NCBI GenBank assembly: GCA_023140195.1
Contig: JAGLME010000001.1
Coordinates: forward strand, 1 to 64,000
Direction of reading: 5' to 3'
Length of the DNA stretch: 64,000 nt
Source: Thermoplasmata archaeon
GTDB lineage: Archaea; Thermoplasmatota; Thermoplasmata; RBG-16-68-12; SOIM01
Shown: positions 36,645 through 46,375 of the stretch, piece after piece
Position numbering within the stretch: position 1 is the first letter of the stretch
Layout of the letters: each line of letters opens with the position of its first letter
The notes under the pieces: generated by a model
The model's input: the letters and a program-made list of their open reading frames with translations, nothing else
What the model was told of the DNA's origin: nothing
The model's database searches: none
Program-made: the position numbers and the translations under genes

Positions 36645-36884
36645 ATGTTGCACGGAATGAAGTTATATGGCGCGACCACGGTCGGGCAGAGAGGGCAGAT
36701 CGTTCTTCCTGCGGATCTGAGAAAGGAAAGGGGTATCGAACCCGGGGACAAACTCCTCGTATTGATGCACGAAGGGGGCGGTCCAGTACTGCTTGCGGAC
36801 TCTGATTCGGTGACCTTGATGCTCGAGAAGACCGGCGAGGCGCTCGAGAAGATCTCCAAGGAAGTCGGGAAATCGACCAAGTAA
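36645..36884 (+). CDS. AbrB/SpoVT-type swapped-hairpin DNA-binding protein
   Basis: About 79 residues from ATG 36645; a TTG at 36633 directly after GGAGGG is the other candidate. The swapped-hairpin domain is plain: TTVGQRGQIVLPADLRKERG and IEPGDKLLVL. A C-terminal helix (VTLMLEKTGEALEKISKEVG) probably drives oligomerisation. It begins an operon with an ABC ATPase seven bases downstream, so it most likely controls its own operon through the tandem repeats at 36576-36602. The small size and linkage to a transporter differ from toxin-antitoxin antitoxins, and no toxin is present. Confidence 0.82.
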   Translation: MLHGMKLYGATTVGQRGQIVLPADLRKERGIEPGDKLLVLMHEGGGPVLLADSDSVTLMLEKTGEALEKISKEVGKSTK

Positions 36885-36891
36885 GACCAGG

Positions 36892-37926
36892 ATGTGGTTT
36901 TCAATGGATGAGAATGCAATCGTCACTAAAGATTTGACAAAGAGGTTCAAGGACCTCGTGGCCGTGGACCATGTGAACATCAACGTGAAGAAGGGAGAGA
37001 TCTTCGGTCTGCTGGGACCCAACGGTGCCGGCAAGACCACTATGATCAGGATGCTGTGCACGCTCACCTACCCGACAGAGGGGACCGCTACCGTCGGGGG
37101 CTACGACATAGTCAAAGAGGACGGGAAAGTCCGTGAGCTGATAGGTCTGGTCTCAGAGAAGATGATAATGTACGACCGACTGACGGCGTACGAGAACCTG
37201 AAGCTGTTCGGGAAGCTGTACAACATCCCCAAGGCCACTCTGGACGAGAGGATCAACCACCTGCTCAAGCTTGTCCACATGGAAAAATGGACCAAGAGCC
37301 AGATAGGGACTTTTTCCACAGGCATGAAGCAGAGGATAAACGTCATCAGGGCGCTGCTGAACGTTCCCGAGATACTGTACTTGGATGAACCGACACTGGG
37401 ACTGGACCCCCAATCCACCAGCGAGATCAGGGAGTTCATCAAGAAGCTAAACGAGGAGAACGACACCACGATCATTCTCACGACCCATCAGATGCTGGAA
37501 GCGGACATGCTCTGCGATAGGGTCGGGATAATCGACAAGGGCAAGATAGTGGCGCTGGACACTCCCGCGAACTTGAAGAGAATGGTCGCTGGGGGGAACG
37601 TGACAAGTGTTGATGTGAACGTCACCAATCTGACTCCGGAGATGACTGCTGCATTGAAGGACATGCGCAACTCCATATCGGTGGTTCAGGAGGGAGAGTC
37701 GCATCTACTGATAAGGGCCAGTGGGGATGATGCCTTCGACGATATAGTGGATACCATCCGCCAGAGGAACGGGAAGATCGCATCGATCAAGAGCCTCGAA
37801 CCATCTCTGGAGGATGTGTTCCTGCACATCACAGGCAAGGAGATGAGGGCCGAGGTGACCAAGAAAGTCAAGACGTACGACGGAGGGCACGGACCCGGGA
37901 GCCGTCCCGCACGGAGGGGGAGGTGA
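36892..37926 (+). CDS. ABC transporter ATP-binding protein
   Basis: 344 residues. The nucleotide-binding domain has Walker A GPNGAGKTT, the signature FSTGMKQR, Walker B ILYLDEPTLGLDP and the switch His in LTTHQM. A C-terminal extension (about 240-325) matches the accessory domain of drug- or lipid-exporting type ABC-2 systems. A basic tail ends RPARRGR. It lies between the AbrB-type gene and the permease with spacing of a few bases. Together these form an exporter; the substrate is unknown. Confidence 0.92.
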   Translation: MWFSMDENAIVTKDLTKRFKDLVAVDHVNINVKKGEIFGLLGPNGAGKTTMIRMLCTLTYPTEGTATVGGYDIVKEDGKVRELIGLVSEKMIMYDRLTAYENLKLFGKLYNIPKATLDERINHLLKLVHMEKWTKSQIGTFSTGMKQRINVIRALLNVPEILYLDEPTLGLDPQSTSEIREFIKKLNEENDTTIILTTHQMLEADMLCDRVGIIDKGKIVALDTPANLKRMVAGGNVTSVDVNVTNLTPEMTAALKDMRNSISVVQEGESHLLIRASGDDAFDDIVDTIRQRNGKIASIKSLEPSLEDVFLHITGKEMRAEVTKKVKTYDGGHGPGSRPARRGR

Positions 37927-37930
37927 TCTC

Positions 37931-39112
37931 ATGGGAATCGTAGATGTTCTAAGGCACAGTTTCTGGATATCCTGGAAGGACCTGGTGGACCTGTGGAGGA
38001 ACCGGATGGCGCTGGTGATGCTGATACTGATGCCCCTGTTCATGATGGTGATGGTCGGTTACATCTTCCCTAATGAGTCGACGTTGGAGGGCTCCCCGAT
38101 AGGATTGGCCAACAACGATGATGGGCCGTTGGGTGCGGCGTTCGCTCAGCAACTGTCCTTGGTCGCGGAACAGACCGGGATGATGGAGCTGACGGATCGC
38201 GACGGTTTCGACGATATCAAGGAAGGGATACTCGAAGGGGAGTTATTCGGGGGCGTCATCATACCACAGGATTTCTCGGCCAATGTCTTAAGCAACGGCA
38301 CGCAGGGAACGATTGAGCTGATTACCGACCAGTCCAATCCCCAGATGTCGCTGACACTTGAAGGGGTCCTGGCACAGGTCATTGATAATCTCGGTACACA
38401 GAATGCGACGCTGATGGTGAAGCTGGGGCTTAACGTCAGCCTGGAGGATGCGTTCACGATCGTGAAGCCCTATGCCGTGGAGAGCAGAGGTCTGGTTCCT
38501 GGGAATCCATCATATTTCGATTTCATTGCTCCTGGCATCATGGCGATGACCGTGATGATGTCGGTGATGACCGGACTGCCGCACGCGATATCCTACGAGA
38601 AGGAGTTCGGCACGCTTGACGGGATGATGGTGGCACCCATAAACAGGATGGCCATCGTTCTCGGTAAGACTCTCGCACAGACCGCAATGGGTCTGATACA
38701 GGGGCTGTTGGTTCTGGCGCTGGCCATATTGATCTTTGGGGTCACGATTCAAGGCAACTTCCTATTGGTGCTGTTGCTGCTGATTCTCGGCGTCTTCAGC
38801 TTCGTGGGGTTGGGAATAGTGATAACCTCCTTCGCAAAAGATGAGCAGACCGCCAGCATGGTGTTGATGACGCTTATGTTCCCCATGATGTTCCTGAGCG
38901 GGGTGTTCTTCCCCATCCAGCAGATGCCCGTGTTCATGCAGTACATTGCTTGGTCCCTGCCATTGACCTATGCCACGAGTGCGCTGAGGAAGGTGATGGT
39001 GCTGGGTGCCGACATTCCATCGATAGGTACTGAGATAATCATCCTGCTCGTGTTCGGGGTCGTCCTGCTGGCGATCGCTGTGCCCTTGTTCAAGAGGGCT
39101 ATGAAGATGTGA
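37931..39112 (+). CDS. ABC-2 type transporter permease
   Basis: 393 residues. One N-terminal transmembrane helix (about 22-45) is followed by a large extracellular domain (about 50-190) and five C-terminal helices (about 200-390). The ABC-2 signature region includes KEFGTLDGMMVAPINRMAIV and PMMFLSGVFFPIQQMP. It follows the ATPase gene by four bases. The architecture is that of exporters of drugs, antibiotics or lipids. Confidence 0.9.
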   Translation: MGIVDVLRHSFWISWKDLVDLWRNRMALVMLILMPLFMMVMVGYIFPNESTLEGSPIGLANNDDGPLGAAFAQQLSLVAEQTGMMELTDRDGFDDIKEGILEGELFGGVIIPQDFSANVLSNGTQGTIELITDQSNPQMSLTLEGVLAQVIDNLGTQNATLMVKLGLNVSLEDAFTIVKPYAVESRGLVPGNPSYFDFIAPGIMAMTVMMSVMTGLPHAISYEKEFGTLDGMMVAPINRMAIVLGKTLAQTAMGLIQGLLVLALAILIFGVTIQGNFLLVLLLLILGVFSFVGLGIVITSFAKDEQTASMVLMTLMFPMMFLSGVFFPIQQMPVFMQYIAWSLPLTYATSALRKVMVLGADIPSIGTEIIILLVFGVVLLAIAVPLFKRAMKM

Positions 39113-39196
39113 GCCTGGAGAATTCTTTACAAATCCTGATGGGAACCACAATTTCGGATAGGATTCTCCCAATTCCAAGGTATTACACTGTTATAT

Positions 39197-39225
39197 TGCC
39201 AATATGGCAGAAAGAATCATATATC
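39197..39225 (+). promoter_or_regulatory. inverted repeat and TATA-like box before PKD protein gene
   Basis: TGCCA-ATA-TGGCA (39197-39209) lies directly upstream of CATATATC (39218-39225). The box would start a leader of about 70 bases. That leader ends in a purine-rich ribosome-binding region (GGGGGGAGGCTGGGAGA) before ATG 39317. The inverted repeat is positioned for a repressor or activator. Confidence 0.45.
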
Positions 39226-39316
39226 CAGACTTCCATTCCCCATCTAGCCTCTTTGTGATCTGAGAGGGGTCAGATAGCATTGGAGGACACGTTCACAAAG
39301 GGGGGAGGCTGGGAGA

Positions 39317-42300
39317 ATGAAATCGACTAGTGAGAAGTCTAGGTATTTTGGGATTCAGAGAATCGTGTGTGCCTTGATGGCTGTGTTCTTGGTCGCTACG
39401 GTGTTCGCTACATCCGTTTCGGACTATGAGCCCGCCGAAGAGATCGTCGTCCTCGATGATGAGGTCACCGATGAGAATGTCGTCATCGATGATGAAGTCG
39501 CCGAGGATCCGGATGTCATTGTGGAACCCGAAGAGGAAGAAGTGGAACCAGAAGTAATTGTGGAACCCGAAGAGGAAGAAGTGGAACCAGAAGTAATTGT
39601 GGAACCCGAAGAGGAAGAAGTGGAACCAGAAGTACCTAATCCACAACCACAGGCAGGCCCAATCAGATTGGTCATCGGCACTGACAGCAACCAGTATCCC
39701 GGGGATGCCATGGGTTACCTCTATAGATCCGGTACGAACTACTATTCCTACGACGGGTACAATATGAACAATTATGTCTCAGGCACAAACTACGAGCGTC
39801 GTGGCAGGGCAGTGTACGATTTGTCAGATTTGACACAATACAAAGGGATTACTATCACATCGGGTGAAATATGGTGGCGGCACGATTACCGCAATAACGT
39901 AGGCCAGCTCGACTTCTGGACGATGGATTCGATCCCGTATGACGGTGCACCCTCGGCGACGGCCAAGGCATTTTTTGATGAGATCGGCGGTCCTGGCTCT
40001 GTGAAATTGGGCTCCAACATGTTCAGCGGAACCTCCAACAGTAACAACTTCGATGTCAATGTGGCCATCTCCTCAGGCGGCATAGCCTGGTTGAATTCCA
40101 AACTGAGCTCCGGCGATCATGATGTGGCCATTGGCGCCGATGTCTTCAGTCTAAATGCTGGAACCTACGGGTATGTCTACTGCTATGATGTGCGGTTGGT
40201 CTTGTACGTTACTTACTCGGAGGCGGAATCGACAACAGGCGAGATCGCTGTTGGCGATGATCTGAGTGGATACGTTTACAGAACCGGTACGAACTATGAC
40301 ATCGGAAGGATATATTCAAGCAGTACCATCTATAGAGCATATGCGGTCTGGGACCCAGCGGTCGTCATGGGGATGATACCGTCTGACGGTGCGGACGTGA
40401 TCGTGAAGAGCGTCACGGTCAGACTCAATTCCCCTTATGGCTACTTGGCCACGCTCGGCCTCTATCACATGGCAAAAGATCCCAAGACCGCCAGTGGCTT
40501 GGACCTTTTTGCCGACGCACGTGATGGTACGCAGTACTACAACATCGCAAGCGGGAGTTATATTAGCGCCCCTCAAGAGTTTGAGTGGGACCTGGGATCT
40601 GCTGGACTGAGCGATTTCATCGATACCCTGGACGGCTCTCCGAGCTTCTTTGCCCTGGGATTCTCTCGGACGACCAGCTACAACTACATGTACTCACCAA
40701 GACTCGTCATCGAGTATGAGATAGAAGTCGCCGCAGTTGGCGGGCCGACTGCAGATGCTGGTCCCGACATGACCGCGAACGAGGGTGACAATGTGCTCAT
40801 GGATGGAAGCGGCTCTGTTGGCAACCTTTCCCAAATTGTCGCCTACGAATGGGACTTCGAGGGCGACGGAAGCTACGATTATCTTGAGGGAATCATACCG
40901 GTAGGGGATAGAACCATTCTGCTGGGATCAGACAATCCAGAGCGTCCTGGGAATGCAATGGGATATTCGTACGAATCATCGAGTGGGTACTATTACTGCT
41001 ATGCAGCATATTATGCGTATCCCTACAAAACCACCTCCTACGAGCGCCGCGGTTGGACGACGTTCGACCTGGCGGACCTGACAGAATGGTCCGATGCTAC
41101 GGCTGTATCTGCCAAGCTGGTGATACACAACTACTATCGATACTATGCCAGAGAATTGGTCTTCACAGCCCTGACTACCACTCCGTACGACTACCCCGGC
41201 TCTACAATCTCAAAGGCAGTCTTCGATGAATCAGGTCCGACCGGCACGGAGATTGGGTCTTATGTAGGGACCGCGCCAAGAGATACCACTCGCTACACGA
41301 TCGAGGTGGACCTGAACTCTAATGCTGTGACGGCAATCAACAGCGTCCTCAGCGGTTCACCGACCTACTACACCTTCGGAATAGGCATCTACGTAAAGAG
41401 CATTCATCCTGGTTACACCTATGGCTACGCGCGATGGATGGACATCCGGTTGGAGGTCACTTTCGATTACAGTAGCGAACTCATGGAAACTCAGAGCGGT
41501 CAGGGAATAGCCTTCGGTGATGATTGGTCGGGGCATATCTACAAGTACAGAACCAATCCCGCATACGATCGCCCGTATGGCTACATGTATGTTCGCAGTT
41601 ATACGTACTACTGGTATCGATCCTATGCACAGTGGGATCTTGCCAAGATCGCTGAGGCGCTCCCAAGCGATGCAGAAATAAAGGCCGTGGCCCTGCGCTT
41701 CAATCACCAATACAGTTCTCAAACCAACAACTACGTGTACCAGATGGAATATGATGTGAAGACCGTAACTCCAGATCAGGCTTTCACGGATGCTGGTGAC
41801 GGAACGCAATACGCTGGTCCGCACTCGGTCTCCTCAACGGATAGTGAGTATACATGGGATCTTGGCGCTAGTGCTGTGAGCGACCTCCAGGATGCCTTCG
41901 ATAACAACATCGGGTTCTTCGGTATAGGTTTGATTAGCACTGCCACATCGGGATACAGCTACAACTACGGCCCCAGGCTGGTCATTGAATGGAAGGCAAA
42001 GGCACCTGGCGGAGGAGGAGCTCTAACAGGACTAGCCAATCACACCTACGGCGACAACGGAGTTTACGAAGTGAAGCTTAGGGTCCATGACGCGTCGGGC
42101 CTCAGGGGCACCGACACCTGTAACGTCACCATTGTCAATATTGCACCGACGATCACACCATTCGGTCCATATGCAGTGGACGAGGGTACGCCTTTGAACG
42201 TAGCGACTGACGCCGCCGACATAGGCAGCGACGATCTCTCGTTCCAATGGCAGTTCGAGCTAAGTTCCACATATACGAACATGCACTACAATGACGGAGT

Positions 42301-43453
42301 GGGACCCGACCCGTATCCAAGCCCATATGGGATATTCCCGTGCTCGGCGACGGATGCGATTACCCATTCCCACGGTGACAATGGAGTCTACAATCTGATA
42401 TTGACCGTCACTGACGACGATGGCGGTGCAGCAACCTACACGACGACCGTGACCGTGTCCAACGTCGCACCCACCATTGCGCCTTTCGGACCGTTCTCTG
42501 TGAACGAAGGCTCTCCGCTGACCATCGATGTCACCTCGAGCGACCTTGGCAGTGATGACCTGACCTATGAATGGGTGTTCGAGCTAGGACCCACGACTAC
42601 GAACACACACTTCAACGACGGAACTGGACCCGACCCGAGCCAAAGTCCATGGGGATCTTATCCATTCGTCGTCACGGACACCGTCACTCAAACATACGGA
42701 GACAACGGCGTGTACGACCTCACACTGACCGTGACTGATGACGACGGTGCCTCATCCGTGTACTCGACGACAATAACTGTGAACAACGTCGCCCCGAGCG
42801 TTGGCCTTGAGGCATACGTAATGGCGAACTTCACCCTGCGGGTCAGCGGTGAGAAGTGGCACGACGTGGAGCTATACGTCCTCCGCAACAGTTATACATT
42901 AGGCTACGCGCGCGTCCTTAGAGAACCGGGAGACCCAGACGACCAGGCCATCACCATCACAGGTGTGAAGTGCGACGCTACAAAGAGGGTTACGACGAAG
43001 GTAGTGTACACTCCCTTTGACGATGTCATAAACGGTCAGATAAACGGTGCGGATCCAATCTGGGTCACGCTCACCTTCGCGAACGGTGATGAGTTCACCT
43101 ACGACCATACGTTCAACTACAACCACCCTGAAGGGTGGACATATATCACAGGCATCAACGAGTTCTTCGTTGGACACGAGATGACGTTCGAAGGCACAGG
43201 GACCGATCCGGGAAGCGATGACCTGATGTTCACCTGGAATTGGGGTGATGGATCACCCAACGAGGGAACCACCTACTACAACGATGGTGTTGGACCCGAT
43301 CCGACCAAGAGCCCGAATGGGACGTTCCCGTACACAGTCACGGACATAAAGACACACACATACTGGGCACCAATGGACCGCACTCTGAAACTGACCGTTC
43401 AGGATGATGATGGCGGGTTGACGGAGATCTTCATCACAATATACCTGACCTGA
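39317..43453 (+). CDS. giant PKD-domain surface protein with duplicated paired modules
   Basis: 1,378 residues. A signal peptide (about 16-38) is followed by an acidic stalk with three 13-residue repeats (67-105). Then come two beta-rich modules A1 (about 115-305) and B1 (306-472). A PKD-like domain begins at about 474 (TADAGPDMTANEGDNVLMDG) but breaks off at about 524. A second copy of the pair, A2 (about 528-725) and B2 (726-900), lies inside it, and the PKD domain resumes at about 902 (NHTYGDNGVYEVKLRV). Three more PKD-like domains and an unassigned beta domain follow. Three of these share an NDGxGPDPxxSP loop. No membrane anchor is seen. It is probably an adhesin or surface-layer component. 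Confidence 0.82.
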   Translation: MKSTSEKSRYFGIQRIVCALMAVFLVATVFATSVSDYEPAEEIVVLDDEVTDENVVIDDEVAEDPDVIVEPEEEEVEPEVIVEPEEEEVEPEVIVEPEEEEVEPEVPNPQPQAGPIRLVIGTDSNQYPGDAMGYLYRSGTNYYSYDGYNMNNYVSGTNYERRGRAVYDLSDLTQYKGITITSGEIWWRHDYRNNVGQLDFWTMDSIPYDGAPSATAKAFFDEIGGPGSVKLGSNMFSGTSNSNNFDVNVAISSGGIAWLNSKLSSGDHDVAIGADVFSLNAGTYGYVYCYDVRLVLYVTYSEAESTTGEIAVGDDLSGYVYRTGTNYDIGRIYSSSTIYRAYAVWDPAVVMGMIPSDGADVIVKSVTVRLNSPYGYLATLGLYHMAKDPKTASGLDLFADARDGTQYYNIASGSYISAPQEFEWDLGSAGLSDFIDTLDGSPSFFALGFSRTTSYNYMYSPRLVIEYEIEVAAVGGPTADAGPDMTANEGDNVLMDGSGSVGNLSQIVAYEWDFEGDGSYDYLEGIIPVGDRTILLGSDNPERPGNAMGYSYESSSGYYYCYAAYYAYPYKTTSYERRGWTTFDLADLTEWSDATAVSAKLVIHNYYRYYARELVFTALTTTPYDYPGSTISKAVFDESGPTGTEIGSYVGTAPRDTTRYTIEVDLNSNAVTAINSVLSGSPTYYTFGIGIYVKSIHPGYTYGYARWMDIRLEVTFDYSSELMETQSGQGIAFGDDWSGHIYKYRTNPAYDRPYGYMYVRSYTYYWYRSYAQWDLAKIAEALPSDAEIKAVALRFNHQYSSQTNNYVYQMEYDVKTVTPDQAFTDAGDGTQYAGPHSVSSTDSEYTWDLGASAVSDLQDAFDNNIGFFGIGLISTATSGYSYNYGPRLVIEWKAKAPGGGGALTGLANHTYGDNGVYEVKLRVHDASGLRGTDTCNVTIVNIAPTITPFGPYAVDEGTPLNVATDAADIGSDDLSFQWQFELSSTYTNMHYNDGVGPDPYPSPYGIFPCSATDAITHSHGDNGVYNLILTVTDDDGGAATYTTTVTVSNVAPTIAPFGPFSVNEGSPLTIDVTSSDLGSDDLTYEWVFELGPTTTNTHFNDGTGPDPSQSPWGSYPFVVTDTVTQTYGDNGVYDLTLTVTDDDGASSVYSTTITVNNVAPSVGLEAYVMANFTLRVSGEKWHDVELYVLRNSYTLGYARVLREPGDPDDQAITITGVKCDATKRVTTKVVYTPFDDVINGQINGADPIWVTLTFANGDEFTYDHTFNYNHPEGWTYITGINEFFVGHEMTFEGTGTDPGSDDLMFTWNWGDGSPNEGTTYYNDGVGPDPTKSPNGTFPYTVTDIKTHTYWAPMDRTLKLTVQDDDGGLTEIFITIYLT
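39515..39631 (+). repeat. three tandem 39-bp repeats encoding acidic stalk
   Basis: Units start at 39515, 39554 and 39593 and encode VIVEPEEEEVEPE. The second and third are identical in DNA and the first differs by one base, so the array is young or kept uniform. It encodes a rod-like Glu/Pro stalk between the signal peptide and the first folded module. Confidence 0.92.
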
Positions 43454-43497
43454 GTGAGCACTACCGGATACCCGACAAACCAATCAATCATGACGTA

Positions 43498-43750
43498 CTA
43501 GGGCACTCCCTGTCTTGTCCTCTTTCCCCTTGACTCGTAGTACTCCTCTCTGAGCATGTCCAATCCTAACGTATCGTGGAACTTTCCGTACATTATCGTC
43601 CCCTCACGCACCCTTACGGTGACCTTGAAACCCATCTTCTTGGCCGCACCGGCGGCTCTCACGTTACCCAACTGGAACCACGCCTCAACCACCCGAAGAC
43701 CGCGTTCCTCGAATAAGAACCCCAGGACTATCGCTCTATTACTCACTTCC
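43498..43750 (-). pseudogene. C-terminal remnant of a GNAT acetyltransferase
   Basis: The last 83 or so residues (AIVLGFLFEERGLRVVEAW to MLREEYYESRGK) match the C-terminus of the intact GNAT gene at 56563-57117 over its whole length, but the first 100 residues of the enzyme are missing. Similarity stops near 43744, ten bases before the stop of the adjacent beta-helix gene. A longer ORF up to 43824 reads antisense-like sequence within that gene and is not meaningful. This is a truncated paralogue, probably left by recombination that placed the surface gene here. Confidence 0.8.
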
Positions 43751-43753
43751 ACA

Positions 43754-46345
43754 TCAGTTGGATACTGTCCAGGTGAACTCCTCCGACACGTGGATCCAGT
43801 ATCCGTTTCCGTATGACAGAACATCGGTACCGGAGAGCCTCAGCAGATACCATGGAGGATCCATCGGGTCGAAACCCTCCACGTTCTGATATATCGCACC
43901 TGAGAAGGTGTCCCCGACCGTTCTATCGATGAATGACGCATATCCGACGAAGTTCCACCCCACAACGAGGCGTATAGTAGTGTCCAGAGGGACAAGGCCG
44001 GCAGTGACAAGGTAACCGTCAGTATTCACATCCACCCACAGCGCCATCGTCTCGTTCACGTCGGACAGAGAGCTGTACGGTTTTCTGGTGTCGAACGTCT
44101 TCCAGTTATGTCTTTTCCCCGCCATTGCGTCGTAGTAGATTACCCTGTTGAAGTCTACCGTCTGGAACACCGTTTGAACGCTTGTGTCCGACATTATCAC
44201 CGGGACAGAGATCAACTGCATCCCAACTGGCATGTGCCTTGCGAACTTGACCGTCTGTCGACCGAACGCCTTCTGCCCGGTGTCGTCCACCGCCTTGACG
44301 ATGTAGAAGTACGTGTTCGTATCCGATTGCCCGCCGCCCACGTGAGTGTAGGACGTCGAACCGGCAGGAACGGTATCCAGAAGTGTGTAGCCAGCACCGC
44401 CTGGGTCGTATGATGTCCCGTAGTGTATCTCATAACCGACCACATCGTTCTCGATACCACCGTCATCCGGGGACAGAGACCAGCTTAACATGACGTCGTC
44501 GAGATTTCCTCCTCCCAATGCCGCATTCTGACCGCCTGGTGCACCTGGCGGATCGTCAGTTATATTCGCAATCGTGTACCCCACATCTGTGAGGTTGTCG
44601 TTATCCATGACGGTGAGGGTGACAAGGAAGGCCCCTCCAGAAGTGTAGGTATGAATGACCCACCATCCATGCTCTTTGGGAGATCCGTCACCGAAATCCC
44701 ATTCAAGGTCAACTATTACTCCATCTGGATCGTACGAGCCGTTCCCGGTCATGGTCACTGGATGGTTCTTCTTTCCCGGGTATGGTCCGTCTGGATCAGC
44801 GACAGGTGGAACGAATTCCGGGAGAACTGTGATCGTCGCAGTATCGCTGTCCATCAGGTTCTCGTTGTCCTTGACCCAGAGCGTGGCTGTGTAGGTCCCT
44901 GTACTCGTGTAGGTATGAGTCACGATCTCTCCATACTTCACCGGCGATCCGTCTCCGAAGTCCCAGGTCCAGTTCACTATCCATCCATCTGGGTCGTACG
45001 AGCCACTGCCGTTGAATATCACCAGATCATTGGCTTTGACCGTCTGATCAGGACCCGCATTCGCAATGGGATAATCTCCCAGCACAGTGACGGATATATG
45101 GTCATCGCCTTTCATGCCGTCATTGTCAGTGACCCTGAGCCTCACGTTGTACACGCCAGGCCATGAGTATGGATGTGATACATTCTCACCTTGGTCAGAG
45201 CCTCCATCACCGAACAGCCATTGATAGGACACGATCCATCCGTCAGTATCGTATGACTTGCTGCCGTTGAACCAGGCGGAATCCCCCATTCTGATGGTCT
45301 GACTTGTCGGCTCCGCTATTGCGACTGGGGCCTTTCCAACCGGACCCCAGGCTGGGCAATTGACAACGGGGTCCATCAACGGATAGGGGTCCTCATTAAA
45401 TGTGGGTATCTGATAAGGTGTATCTCCGATTCCATCTCCATCAGTGTCAGTTCCGTTGTAGTCTGACCAGTAGTTTCCTTCGCCCACATCGAACCAATGA
45501 GTGTAGTCGTTGGTGTCCAGTGCGTTCACGGTGTTGTTTATGATGTTGTTGTGGTGTATATGGAAAGTGGTTTTCGTCAAGTGGAATCCGTGCACTCCGT
45601 TACCTCCAACTACATTGCACGCGATCTCCCATTCCTGGCCATTCGAGCTGTGTATCCCTCTCCCGGGGTTCCCCCATATCTCGTTGGCGATCATCCTGTT
45701 CCCCGTCGCAAAAACTGCGTCTAGGTACACTCCGTGGTGACCATTGTAGCTAATGGAAGAATTCGCAAGCAGGTTGTACGATCCATCCCCCTGCCTGTAT
45801 CCTTTTTGTTTGTTGTTGTTGATTGTCACATCCTCAAACACATTATACGAGCCATAAGCGTTAATTCCATTCTCATTGAGAGTTATTCTCGAGTGGGCAA
45901 TGATGTTCCAATCTGACGGCAACCTTACGCCTCTGCCGTAGTGCACATCCGTGTACCAGAGCTCCGCGTTGCCAGTGCTGGTCACGTTGAGGTATCCCCA
46001 ACTCGGGATGGTTGGCGATGTGAGGTTGGAGGATATGGTCACCCTTTTAGTCGCATTACCCAATGATCTCAGACGACCGTCAACGGTCAAATCGTAGAAC
46101 CCACTTTCAAAGAGGACTTCTACGCCCTCTCTTATGGTCAGCGTTACGTTGTAGTCCACGGTCACTGTGCCGGTGACAATATAGGGACTGCCAGATTCCG
46201 TCCACGTCGTGTCATTTGTGATGTGTCCAGAAACAAGTGTACCCATTGCACTGGGACTCTGCGTCACAAACATGCCCACCAAACCAGCCCACATCATGAG
46301 GAGGACTACGGCAATGCTGCCTCCCTTTCTGCCCACTTTGGTCAT
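43754..46345 (-). CDS. NosD-like beta-helix surface protein with PKD, FN3 and shared C-terminal module
   Basis: About 863 residues from ATG 46345 (MTKVGRKGGSIAVVLL; GGTGGAGTAAGG upstream). A signal peptide precedes a right-handed parallel beta-helix of the NosD/CASH type (about 60-300), closing with GNYWSDYNGTDTDGDGIGDT. Three PKD domains (about 335-600) carry SYDPDGWIVNWTWDFGDGS-like signatures. An FN3 domain comes next (about 615-690). The last 165 residues form a module shared with the genes at 49288 and 63073, including VGWNFVGYASF and GNGYWIHVSEEFTWTV. There is no transmembrane anchor. A carbohydrate-binding or adhesive role is likely. Confidence 0.82.
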   Translation of the reverse strand: MTKVGRKGGSIAVVLLMMWAGLVGMFVTQSPSAMGTLVSGHITNDTTWTESGSPYIVTGTVTVDYNVTLTIREGVEVLFESGFYDLTVDGRLRSLGNATKRVTISSNLTSPTIPSWGYLNVTSTGNAELWYTDVHYGRGVRLPSDWNIIAHSRITLNENGINAYGSYNVFEDVTINNNKQKGYRQGDGSYNLLANSSISYNGHHGVYLDAVFATGNRMIANEIWGNPGRGIHSSNGQEWEIACNVVGGNGVHGFHLTKTTFHIHHNNIINNTVNALDTNDYTHWFDVGEGNYWSDYNGTDTDGDGIGDTPYQIPTFNEDPYPLMDPVVNCPAWGPVGKAPVAIAEPTSQTIRMGDSAWFNGSKSYDTDGWIVSYQWLFGDGGSDQGENVSHPYSWPGVYNVRLRVTDNDGMKGDDHISVTVLGDYPIANAGPDQTVKANDLVIFNGSGSYDPDGWIVNWTWDFGDGSPVKYGEIVTHTYTSTGTYTATLWVKDNENLMDSDTATITVLPEFVPPVADPDGPYPGKKNHPVTMTGNGSYDPDGVIVDLEWDFGDGSPKEHGWWVIHTYTSGGAFLVTLTVMDNDNLTDVGYTIANITDDPPGAPGGQNAALGGGNLDDVMLSWSLSPDDGGIENDVVGYEIHYGTSYDPGGAGYTLLDTVPAGSTSYTHVGGGQSDTNTYFYIVKAVDDTGQKAFGRQTVKFARHMPVGMQLISVPVIMSDTSVQTVFQTVDFNRVIYYDAMAGKRHNWKTFDTRKPYSSLSDVNETMALWVDVNTDGYLVTAGLVPLDTTIRLVVGWNFVGYASFIDRTVGDTFSGAIYQNVEGFDPMDPPWYLLRLSGTDVLSYGNGYWIHVSEEFTWTVSN

Positions 46346-46375
46346 CCTTACTCCACCAAATCTCAATCCTCGGGG

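Noticed and set aside
36633-39112. Toxin-antitoxin system based on the AbrB/MazE-type protein
   Set aside because: The gene is followed by ABC transporter genes and no toxin-like ORF is present.
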